A model generated the notes under the pieces. The model did no database searches. It worked only from the letters and a program-made list of their open reading frames with translations, and was not told where the DNA came from. A stretch of 15,072 bases of DNA from VFMC01 sp039796935 (GTDB taxonomy: Bacteria; Actinomycetota; Acidimicrobiia; Acidimicrobiales; Ilumatobacteraceae), in the NCBI GenBank assembly GCA_039796935.1, contig JBDKIV010000264.1, positions 1-15,072 of the forward strand, in the 5' to 3' direction. Made by a program: the position numbers and the translations under genes. Each line of letters starts with the position of its first letter. Position 1 is the stretch's first letter. Of this stretch, positions 8,344 through 14,326 are shown piece after piece.

Positions 8344-9450
8344 ATGCCCGACATTCGCACCCCCTACTACCTGCTCGACGAGACACGCCTTCAGCACAAC
8401 CTTCAGGTGATCGAGCAGGTCAGAGATGTGTCGGGCGCGAAGTCGGTCCTCGCCCTCAAGTGCTTCTCCACGTGGTCGGTCTTCCCGTTGATGCGGCGGT
8501 ACCTCGACGGAACGACGAGCAGCTCTCCCTACGAGGCGCGGCTCGGCCATGACGAGTTCGGTGGCGAAGTCCATGCCTACAGCGTGGGGTTCTCGCGAGA
8601 CGAGGTCGCATCGGTCACGGGCTTCGCCGACAAGTTGATCTTCAACTCGGTCTCGCAGTTCGACGCCCATCGAGATCTGGTGGAGAACTGCTCCGTCGGC
8701 ATCCGAGTCAACCCGGGGGTCAGCACATCCCACTTCGACCTCGCCGACCCTGCTCGCAGGTACTCGCGCCTCGGTGTGACCGACCTCGTCGAGCTCCGCC
8801 GGGTCGCACCCATGATCGACGGACTGATGTTCCACTTCAACTGCGAGAACACCGACCTCGAGCAGTTGCTCGCTCATCTGGGGACCATCGGCGAACGCTA
8901 CGAGGACGTGCTCCGCCACGTCACCTGGGTGAGCCTCGGCGGTGGGATCTCGTTCACGGCACCGGGGTATCCGGTCGATCGCTTCTGCGAAGCCCTGCGG
9001 GCATTTGCCGCTCGTTTCGGGGTGCAGGTCTACCTCGAGCCGGGCGAAGCGGTCGTGACCGGATCGACCGAACTCGTCACCACGGTGCTCGACGTCGTGC
9101 GCAACGAACGCGACGTCGCCATCGTCGACGCATCGCTCGAAGCGCACATGCTCGATCACCTGATCTACGGCACCACACCCCGCGTGTCGCATCCGAGCGA
9201 GGGGCGTCACCCCATGCTCATCGCCGGTCGCACATGCCTCGCCGGTGATGTCTTCGGCGACCACGATCTCGCTCGTCCGCTCGCGATCGGTGACGAGGTC
9301 CGCTTCGCCGATGCCGGCGGGTACACGATGGTGAAGACCAACTGGTTCAACGGTGTGCAGATGCCATCCATCGTGGTGAGACGGCTCGACGGCACCATCG
9401 AACTGGTCCGCGCGTTCGGCTACGACGACTTCAAACGCAGTCTGTCATGA
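8344..9450 (+). CDS. nspC: Carboxynorspermidine/carboxyspermidine decarboxylase
   Basis: This 368-residue PLP enzyme is of the alanine racemase/ornithine decarboxylase fold. It decarboxylates carboxynorspermidine to norspermidine, or carboxyspermidine to spermidine. The opening TPYYLLDETRL and LALKCFS place the PLP lysine at Lys39, as in known NspC proteins. The segment SHFDLADPARRYSRLG, the Gly-rich LGGGISFT (PLP phosphate binding), EPGEA at 232-236 and the late YTMVKTNWFNG are all characteristic of this branch rather than of diaminopimelate decarboxylase. GGAGG at 8327-8331 supports the ATG, with a 12-nt spacer. It is followed by the partner dehydrogenase after a 52-bp gap on the same strand, so the two should form one operon. 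Length is normal for the family. Confidence 0.94.
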   Translation: MPDIRTPYYLLDETRLQHNLQVIEQVRDVSGAKSVLALKCFSTWSVFPLMRRYLDGTTSSSPYEARLGHDEFGGEVHAYSVGFSRDEVASVTGFADKLIFNSVSQFDAHRDLVENCSVGIRVNPGVSTSHFDLADPARRYSRLGVTDLVELRRVAPMIDGLMFHFNCENTDLEQLLAHLGTIGERYEDVLRHVTWVSLGGGISFTAPGYPVDRFCEALRAFAARFGVQVYLEPGEAVVTGSTELVTTVLDVVRNERDVAIVDASLEAHMLDHLIYGTTPRVSHPSEGRHPMLIAGRTCLAGDVFGDHDLARPLAIGDEVRFADAGGYTMVKTNWFNGVQMPSIVVRRLDGTIELVRAFGYDDFKRSLS

Positions 9451-9457
9451 CCCACTC

Positions 9458-9471
9458 GGCCCGAACGGGCC
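9458..9471 (+). repeat. Short inverted repeat between nspC and the dehydrogenase
   Basis: GGCCCG and CGGGCC are separated by AA. A 6-bp stem with a 2-nt loop and no following T-run is not a terminator. It may be chance in GC-rich DNA or a small mRNA hairpin just ahead of the next ribosome site. Confidence 0.3.
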
Positions 9472-9502
9472 ACTGCCGTCGACAACCCGGGGAGGGACGT
9501 CC

Positions 9503-10849
9503 ATGAAGAAAAATGTCTTGATCATCGGAGCAGGCGGCGTCGCCCACGTGGCGGCCCACAAGGCTGCCATGCAGAACGACGTCCTCGGCGACATCTGCAT
9601 CGCCTCTCGAACGTTGTCGAAGTGTGAGGCGATCATCGACAGCGTCCTGCGCAAGGGGCACCTCCTCGACACCACGCGGCGGCTGCACGCCCGCCAGGTC
9701 GATGCCCTCGACGTCGCCGCGACGGCGGCGCTCATCCGAGAGACCGGCTCACAGATCGTGGTCAACCTGGGTCAGTCCTTCGTCAACATGTCCGTGCTCG
9801 AGGCGTGCCTCGAGACGGGGGCGGCCTACATCGACACGGCCATCCATGAAGACCCCGACCTCGTCTGCGAGAACCCGCCCTGGTACGCCAACCACGAGTG
9901 GAAGCGCCGCGAGCGCTGCGCCGAGCGCTCCGTGACGGCCGTGCTCGGGGTCGGATTCGATCCCGGGGTGGTGAACGCCTATTGCGCGCTGGCAGCCAAG
10001 CACCATTTCGACACCATCGACACCATCGACATCCTCGATGTGAATGCGGGACGCCATGGACGGTATTTCGCGACGAACTTCGATCCCGAGATCAACTTCC
10101 GCGAGTTCGTCAAGGTCTGGAGCTGGGTCGACCGGCAGTGGCGAGAGTTCCCCACCCATGCCGTCAAGCGGGTCTGGGATTTCCCGGTCGTCGGTCCACA
10201 GCCGGTCTACCTGACCGGTCATGACGAGTTGCATTCGCTGTCTGCCAACATCGATGCGAGAAGCATCCGTTTCTGGATGGGCTTCGGTGACCACTACATC
10301 AACGTGTTCACCGTGCTGCGCACGTTGGGGCTGTTGTCGCACCAGGCGGTTCGGCTCGACACCGGTCAGGAGGTCGTGCCGCTCAAGGTGGTGAAGGCCC
10401 TGCTGCCAGATCCGCAGTCCCTGGCGGCCGACTACGCGGGAAAGACCTGCATCGGCAACGTCATCACCGGGACCAAGGACGGGGCGCCGCGCGAGCTCTT
10501 CATCTACCAGGTGTCCGACCACGAGACGGCGTACGCCGAGGTCGAGTCACAGGGCATCAGCTACACCGCAGGGGTTCCACCGATCGCCGCAGCGGTCTTG
10601 ATCGCCCAAGGGACCTGGGACGTCGGACGAATGGTCAACGTCGAAGAACTCGACCCGGAGCCGTTCATCGAGATCCTCGATCGGACCGGGCTGCCGACCG
10701 AGATGCTCGAGATCGCCCCTGGCTCGACGGCCTCGTTCGACGGTGAGATCGGGTCGCTCGATGACGAGGTGGCCCGAGCCACGGCGACCGTCACGGTCTC
10801 TGCGGCCGATCCGATGATCGCCGTGCGCCCACGCATCCTCTCGGCCTGA
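9503..10849 (+). CDS. Carboxynorspermidine/carboxyspermidine dehydrogenase (saccharopine dehydrogenase family)
   Basis: This 448-residue enzyme of the saccharopine dehydrogenase fold joins aspartate beta-semialdehyde to a diamine (diaminopropane or putrescine) by NADPH-dependent reductive condensation, making the substrate of NspC. The N-terminal Rossmann motif is VLIIGAGGVAHV, followed by AHKAAMQND and ICIASRTLSKC, which are very typical of this enzyme. The core continues through GVGFDPGVVNAYCALAAKHH and the late SYTAGVPPIAAAVLIAQGTW. A strong ribosome site, GGGGAGGGA (9489-9497), precedes the ATG. About 45 residues (404-448) extend past the point where family members of about 400 residues normally end. 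Its position after nspC supports the assignment. Whether the product is spermidine or norspermidine cannot be told, because no diamine-forming enzyme is in the window. Confidence 0.92.
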   Translation: MKKNVLIIGAGGVAHVAAHKAAMQNDVLGDICIASRTLSKCEAIIDSVLRKGHLLDTTRRLHARQVDALDVAATAALIRETGSQIVVNLGQSFVNMSVLEACLETGAAYIDTAIHEDPDLVCENPPWYANHEWKRRERCAERSVTAVLGVGFDPGVVNAYCALAAKHHFDTIDTIDILDVNAGRHGRYFATNFDPEINFREFVKVWSWVDRQWREFPTHAVKRVWDFPVVGPQPVYLTGHDELHSLSANIDARSIRFWMGFGDHYINVFTVLRTLGLLSHQAVRLDTGQEVVPLKVVKALLPDPQSLAADYAGKTCIGNVITGTKDGAPRELFIYQVSDHETAYAEVESQGISYTAGVPPIAAAVLIAQGTWDVGRMVNVEELDPEPFIEILDRTGLPTEMLEIAPGSTASFDGEIGSLDDEVARATATVTVSAADPMIAVRPRILSA

Positions 10850-10866
10850 CAGGCGTCACGAGCCAC

Positions 10867-11211
10867 TCACCTCGCCGAGGAGCCACGCTCGGACGGGGCG
10901 GGCGTGTGAATCGTGACGTGTTCGCCGAGCGTGATACTGATGCCGTGCTCGTCGATGTCGCCCGGTTCACCCGCTGCCTCGACCACCACCGCCGGTTCGT
11001 CACGGACCCGAGGATCGAGCACCTGCTGCAGGCCCACCATCGCGCCGGCGAGAACCGCGCCAGCCAGACCGTGACGTTGCCGAGCGTGCGCGATCAGGTC
11101 TGCGGGAACGGCGACCGACGGTTCGAGCACCGTGTCCGGGTCGTCGATGTGGGCTGCGTCGTCTTCCACCCACATCGTTGTATCACTCCACGCACCGGGA
11201 GTGCTGCGCAT
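10867..11211 (-). CDS. Uncharacterised 114-residue protein coupled to the Fur-family gene
   Basis: I do not recognise this protein. Its ATG overlaps the fur stop as TGATG, so translation is probably coupled and the two proteins should be made together. It is soluble-looking, with no signal peptide or strong membrane segment. The N-terminus is acidic (WVEDDAAHIDDPDTVLE), a short Ala/Gly-rich helix-like stretch follows (LAGAVLAGAMVGLQQVL, about 49-65), and then a polar region EPAVVVEAAGEPGDIDEHG and a likely strand pair near the end. There is no CxxC or His cluster to suggest metal binding. A longer start at 11235 would only extend into fur and is not favoured. The stop lies 17 bp from the convergent dehydrogenase stop. 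That it is a real gene rests on the overlap, the codon bias and the absence of any better gene here. Confidence 0.72.
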   Translation of the reverse strand: MRSTPGAWSDTTMWVEDDAAHIDDPDTVLEPSVAVPADLIAHARQRHGLAGAVLAGAMVGLQQVLDPRVRDEPAVVVEAAGEPGDIDEHGISITLGEHVTIHTPAPSERGSSAR

Positions 11212-11675
11212 CAGCGGCGGGCGCAGCCCTCGCACAGTCCGATCAGGTCCAACCGGTGCCCCTGGAGCACGAACGACGCGTCGTCAGCTGCGCTCGCGAG
11301 TGACTGGTCGAGCTTGCGCTCGACCGACGCCGGCAGCACCAGAGTGCGCACCGATCCGCACGAGCGGCAGATCATGTGATGGTGGTGCTCGCCGGTGACG
11401 TCTTCGCTGAGCTCGTAGAAGGCGTGTTCGGCGCCCACAGCGATCTTCGAGACCACGCCCACCTGCACCAGCACGGCGAGGTTGCGGTACACCGAGCTCT
11501 GCGCAAGCCCTGGCTGCTTCTGCAGGATCATCGGAATGTTCATCGGCACCTCGGAGTCGGCGAGCGTGTCGAGGATGAGCGTGCGCCCCATGGTCAGACG
11601 CTGGCCGATGCTGCGCAGGCGCTGCGAGGCGACTTGAGTAACCGCCGGAGTTTCAATGGTGCGAGTTGAAGTCAT
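11211..11675 (-). CDS. Fur/Zur-family metal-responsive repressor
   Basis: The protein has 154 residues. Fur-family dimers bind operator DNA when loaded with a metal and repress metal uptake or stress genes. The winged-helix part has its recognition helix around QSSVYRNLAVLVQ (59-71). The dimer domain has HHHH at 97-100 followed by C103-R-S-C106, and a C-terminal C148-E-G-C151. These two CxxC pairs form the structural zinc site typical of the family. The HHHH followed by CRSCG resembles actinobacterial Zur (FurB), but Fur or PerR cannot be excluded. I chose ATG 11675, with GGA about 6 nt upstream, over ATG 11681 and the far-upstream start at 11726, because the promoter -10 at 11716-11721 leaves a leader of about 33 nt only for the shorter forms. 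It overlaps the 114-residue gene downstream. Confidence 0.93.
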   Translation of the reverse strand: MTSTRTIETPAVTQVASQRLRSIGQRLTMGRTLILDTLADSEVPMNIPMILQKQPGLAQSSVYRNLAVLVQVGVVSKIAVGAEHAFYELSEDVTGEHHHHMICRSCGSVRTLVLPASVERKLDQSLASAADDASFVLQGHRLDLIGLCEGCARR

Positions 11676-11715
11676 GATCATTCCAATACCCGAAGAGTTA
11701 CCCGTCAACCGACAC

Positions 11716-11721
11716 ACTATA
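11716..11721 (-). promoter_or_regulatory. -10 box of the fur-family operon
   Basis: The minus strand reads TATAGT, near consensus, preceded by GGC. The expected start of transcription, near 11709, gives a leader of about 33 nt before ATG 11675. The -35 position falls at about 11739-11744 and reads CAATAA, a poor match, suggesting dependence on another factor or weak basal use. Confidence 0.55.
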
Positions 11722-11738
11722 GCCACACCGTAAACCGG

Positions 11739-11750
11739 TTATTGCGATAA
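11739..11750. promoter_or_regulatory. Possible AT-rich operator overlapping the fur -35 region
   Basis: TTATTGCGATAA has TTAT and ATAA arms around TGCG, in an AT-rich island unusual for this GC-rich window. Fur-family repressors bind AT-rich inverted repeats and commonly autoregulate. The arms are short and the match to known Fur or Zur boxes is poor, so this is only a candidate. Confidence 0.3.
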
Positions 11751-11825
11751 TGACATTCTTTCAGGACGTGCGCTCGCTGATGTGCTCACTCACCAGCTCG
11801 CCACGAGGGCGTGCAAACCTCACCA

Positions 11826-12824
11826 TCAACCCGGAACATCGGGGCCGTGGCCTCCCGCCTGCCGGCTCGCTGCGACCCGATGGGCCTCCCAGATCTCGGG
11901 GCGAACGCGTCCGCGACGGTTGACGCCCATCCCGGAGGCAATGGCCCAGGCGCGCACCTCGGCAGTCGTCGGCTCGGGTGCCGGGACGGGCCCTCCCGTG
12001 GGCAGCGCATCGAAGCGGTCGGCGCCGACGGTCTCGTCGGTCTGATGCTCGATGGATGCGCCGAAAAAGCGGTAGCTCCACTCCTGCGCCAGTTGACGGG
12101 TCTCGGCGAAGACGATGGGCACCGACGGGTACCTCACCGCCGCCTCGGCGATCTGATCGGCCACCATCGCCGGACGGACCCGGGTGAGTTTGTACAGCGA
12201 CGAGTACCGCTCTTCGATCACCACTGCCGCACGCGGAGCGCCCGCCATCGCTGCCAGCAACGTCCACAGCTTGCCGCCGACGATCGTCGACACGAGGTCC
12301 TCGAGGCTCTTGCGCTCGACGACCGCCACGACCGCACCGTCCGACTCGACCGCGTAATCACCCACCGGTAGCGCTCGCCTCGATGTGGTCGCCTGCTGCG
12401 CCGAGAAGTTCCAGGCGTACCGCTCTCGCGTGTCGACCACGATGTCGAAGCGGTGCCCCGATGCCCGAGCCGTGGGAAGCGCAACGCTCGGCCGGGCCTG
12501 CTTGCGGGTTCGAGCCGACTGCCAGAAGACGACGTCGCGCCCCCGGGCCTTCGTGAACACGAACTGCGACCGGTTCTCGCGGGCACGATCGAGCACCAGG
12601 TCGATCGCCACGCCACGACGAACGCACGACGTCACCGGTACGCGCTCGACGATCTCGAGATCGTGGGCGTCGGGCCACTCCGTCGCCTGATGACAGAAGA
12701 TCTTGGCGGTGCGCGGCCAGGTGTCTTTCACTTTCAACACCACCGGCCGAGACTCGACCGGCAGGCGCACGAGGAACGGCAGCGACGACTCGGGATCAGG
12801 ATTCCGGGCGATCACGAACTCCAC
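11826..12824 (-). CDS. ERCC4 nuclease-domain protein with C-terminal Lsr2-like DNA-binding domain
   Basis: The protein has 332 residues. An N-terminal region (about 1-120) of unknown function contains conserved-looking TWPRTAKIFCH and ENRSQFVFTKARGRDVVFWQSARTRKQARP. The ERCC4 (XPF-type) nuclease domain follows: DTRER at 131-135, GD at 155-156 and ERKSLED at 170-176, matching the GD...ERKxxxD active-site motif, so a structure-specific DNA nuclease is likely. The C-terminus, TTAEVRAWAIASGMGVNRRG to about 313, matches the Lsr2 DNA-binding domain pattern (helix with R-A-W-A, then RGR and PEIW). I recall this architecture from other actinobacteria; its role is unestablished to my knowledge, with DNA repair or invasion defence as guesses. 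An upstream start would overlap the tRNA gene. GTG 12824 gives the usual MEFVIARNPDP start and has TACGGT 7 nt before it. Confidence 0.9.
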   Translation of the reverse strand: MEFVIARNPDPESSLPFLVRLPVESRPVVLKVKDTWPRTAKIFCHQATEWPDAHDLEIVERVPVTSCVRRGVAIDLVLDRARENRSQFVFTKARGRDVVFWQSARTRKQARPSVALPTARASGHRFDIVVDTRERYAWNFSAQQATTSRRALPVGDYAVESDGAVVAVVERKSLEDLVSTIVGGKLWTLLAAMAGAPRAAVVIEERYSSLYKLTRVRPAMVADQIAEAAVRYPSVPIVFAETRQLAQEWSYRFFGASIEHQTDETVGADRFDALPTGGPVPAPEPTTAEVRAWAIASGMGVNRRGRVRPEIWEAHRVAASRQAGGHGPDVPG

Positions 12825-12831
12825 GAGATCA

Positions 12832-12837
12832 ACCGTA
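12832..12837 (-). promoter_or_regulatory. Leaderless-type -10 box for the ERCC4-Lsr2 gene
   Basis: The minus strand reads TACGGT, then 7 nt, then GTG 12824. There is no Shine-Dalgarno sequence. The box lies downstream of the tRNA terminator, so this gene has its own promoter. Confidence 0.55.
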
Positions 12838-12887
12838 GACGAACGACGGTACCGGGGAGGACCCGTGACAAGTCGGTGACCAACTCC

Positions 12888-12923
12888 CGAAAACAACCGC
12901 ACCCCAGGTCTGCGACCTGGGGT
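12888..12923 (-). terminator. Intrinsic terminator after tRNA-Leu
   Basis: Perfect 9-bp arms (12901-12909 and 12915-12923, ACCCCAGGT/ACCTGGGGT) enclose a 5-nt loop. On the minus strand they are followed by GCGGTTGTTTT. It lies just past the tRNA 3' end and should end the secG-tRNA transcript. Confidence 0.88.
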
Positions 12924-12927
12924 GATG

Positions 12928-13014
12928 TGGTGTCGAAGGGGGGACTTGAACCCCCACGGGATTTCTCCCACTAGCCCCTCAAGCTAGCGCGTCTGCCTAT
13001 TTCGCCACTTCGAC
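12928..13014 (-). tRNA. tRNA-Leu (anticodon GAG), CCA encoded
   Basis: The acceptor stem pairs GTCGAAG with CTTCGAC, with discriminator A and an encoded CCA (12928-12930 on the plus strand as TGG). The anticodon stem CTAGC/GCTAG holds the loop TTGAGGG, giving GAG, which reads CUC/CUU leucine codons. The long variable arm (GGGAGAAATCCC) is the class II mark of tRNA-Leu, and the T arm has GGTTCAAGTCC. The whole gene is 87 nt and lies 26 bp after secG on the same strand. Confidence 0.96.
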
Positions 13015-13040
13015 GTGGGAGCGAAGACTCTACCCTTCGG

Positions 13041-13283
13041 TCAGGCCCGGTCCAACAAGAAACCGAGCGCGATCACGGTGATGAACCATGTGAGGGCGAA
13101 CACGGTGGTGATGCGGTTGAGGTTGCGCTCGGCAGCCGACGACCCGAGTGCCGCCGAGCCACCGCCACCGAACATGTCGCTCAGACCGCCGCCGCGACCG
13201 CTGTGCATCAAGATGCCGGCCACCATGGCGAACAGCGACAACAGGTTGATGACAAGCACCAGATACATGATGAGATCTCGCAC
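13041..13283 (-). CDS. secG: Preprotein translocase subunit SecG
   Basis: This 80-residue protein has two membrane helices (about 6-26 and 58-76), separated by the Gly-rich family loop GRGGGLSDMFGGGGS followed by AAERNLNRIT. SecG assists SecYE in moving proteins across the inner membrane. GTG 13283 is preferred to ATG 13268: TAGGAT sits 8 nt before the GTG, and the shorter form would lose part of the first helix. A weak AGGA at about 10 nt could also act as a ribosome site. Upstream lies dppF with a 29-bp gap, and downstream tRNA-Leu. It could be read from its own promoter or from the peptide-transporter operon. Confidence 0.94.
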   Translation of the reverse strand: MRDLIMYLVLVINLLSLFAMVAGILMHSGRGGGLSDMFGGGGSAALGSSAAERNLNRITTVFALTWFITVIALGFLLDRA

Positions 13284-13291
13284 GGTCGTCG

Positions 13292-13297
13292 ATCCTA
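13292..13297 (-). promoter_or_regulatory. Possible -10 box for secG
   Basis: The minus strand reads TAGGAT, 8 nt before GTG 13283, within the 29-bp gap after dppF. It could start a leaderless secG-tRNA-Leu transcript. The same bases contain AGGA, so they may instead act as a ribosome site. Confidence 0.4.
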
Positions 13298-13312
13298 TCG
13301 GTCAGAGGTGGT

Positions 13313-14326
13313 TCAGGCGTGCGACGGTGCCGGAGCCGCGACCGTCACCGGCATCGCGTTGGCGAAGTGACAGGCGACGGGGTGGCCCTGCCCACGATCG
13401 ACCAGGGCCGGTTCTTCCTCGGCGCAGATCGCCTGGGCGATCGGGCAGCGGGTGCGGAACCGACAGCCCGATGGCGGGTCGATCGGGCTGGGCACATCAC
13501 CCTCCAGCACGATGCGCTGGCGCTGGCGCTCGAGTACAGGGTCCGGCTCGGGAATCGCAGACAGCAGCGCCTGCGTGTACGGATGCGACGGCCGTGCGTA
13601 CAGGTCTTCGGCCGACCCGTACTCCATGACCTTGCCGAGGTACATCACCGCGACCGACTCGCTGATGTGTCGTACGACGGACAGGTCGTGGGCGATGAAG
13701 AGATACGACAGCCCGAGTTCGCTCTGCAGGTCTTCGAGCAAGTTGATGACCCCGGCCTGGATCGAGACGTCGAGCGCAGAGACGGGCTCGTCCAAGACGA
13801 TGAGGGCCGGGTTGAGGGCGAGGGCGCGGGCGATGCCGATGCGCTGACGCTGACCACCCGAGAACTCGTGCGGGAACCGACGAGCATGATCGGGTGACAG
13901 ACCGACGAGTTCGAGCAGTTCGCCGACCTTGGCCTTGTGATCGCCCGGGGTCTTCTGGATCTCGAACGGCTCGGCGATCGCCTCCTGCACCGTGCGACGC
14001 GGGTCGAGCGATGCGTACGGGTCTTGGAACACGATCTGCATCTCTCGCCGCAGCGACCTCAGCTGCTTCGGATTCATCCCGACGAGTTCCTGGCCACGGA
14101 ACCGAACCGAGCCGCTGGTCGGCTCGATGAGGCGGAGGAGGCACCTGCCCACGGTGGTCTTGCCCGAGCCGGACTCGCCCACCAGACCCATGGTGTGCCG
14201 GGGCGCGATGCTGAACGACACATCGGAGACCGCTTGAACGGTCCGATGAACCACTCGCACACCGCGCGACGAACGAACGTCGAAGTGCTTCACGAGGTGG
14301 GCAACCTCGAGCAATGCCTCAGCCAC
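13313..14326 (-). CDS. dppF: Oligo/dipeptide ABC transporter ATP-binding protein (DppF/OppF type)
   Basis: This 337-residue ATPase works at the inner face of the membrane as half of the heterodimer powering peptide import. It has Walker A GESGSGKT (50-57), Q-loop IVFQDPYASLDPR, signature FSGGQRQR, Walker B LIVLDEP, D-loop SALD and switch His in IAHD. The C-terminal oligo/dipeptide domain has HPYTQALLSAIPEPDP. Cysteines in GCRFRTRCP, AQAIC and HPVACHF form a four-Cys set, the type that holds an iron-sulfur cluster in some Dpp ATPases. GTG 14326 is chosen because GGAGGGG lies 4 nt upstream and the frame before it is out-of-frame dppD coding. It overlaps dppD by 8 nt, so translation is coupled. 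The peptide class is not readable from the ATPase. Confidence 0.94.
   Translation of the reverse strand: MAEALLEVAHLVKHFDVRSSRGVRVVHRTVQAVSDVSFSIAPRHTMGLVGESGSGKTTVGRCLLRLIEPTSGSVRFRGQELVGMNPKQLRSLRREMQIVFQDPYASLDPRRTVQEAIAEPFEIQKTPGDHKAKVGELLELVGLSPDHARRFPHEFSGGQRQRIGIARALALNPALIVLDEPVSALDVSIQAGVINLLEDLQSELGLSYLFIAHDLSVVRHISESVAVMYLGKVMEYGSAEDLYARPSHPYTQALLSAIPEPDPVLERQRQRIVLEGDVPSPIDPPSGCRFRTRCPIAQAICAEEEPALVDRGQGHPVACHFANAMPVTVAAPAPSHA

Noticed and set aside
9458..9471. Hairpin after nspC as an intrinsic terminator
   Set aside because: Stem is only 6 bp with a 2-nt loop and no T-run; the two genes look co-transcribed.
12825..12971. Upstream extension of the ERCC4 gene by 49 codons
   Set aside because: It would run through the tRNA terminator and into the tRNA-Leu gene; GTG 12824 fits family N-termini and a -10 box.
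12928..13014. tRNA-Leu as an integration site
   Set aside because: No integrase and no direct repeat of the tRNA 3' end is seen in the window.
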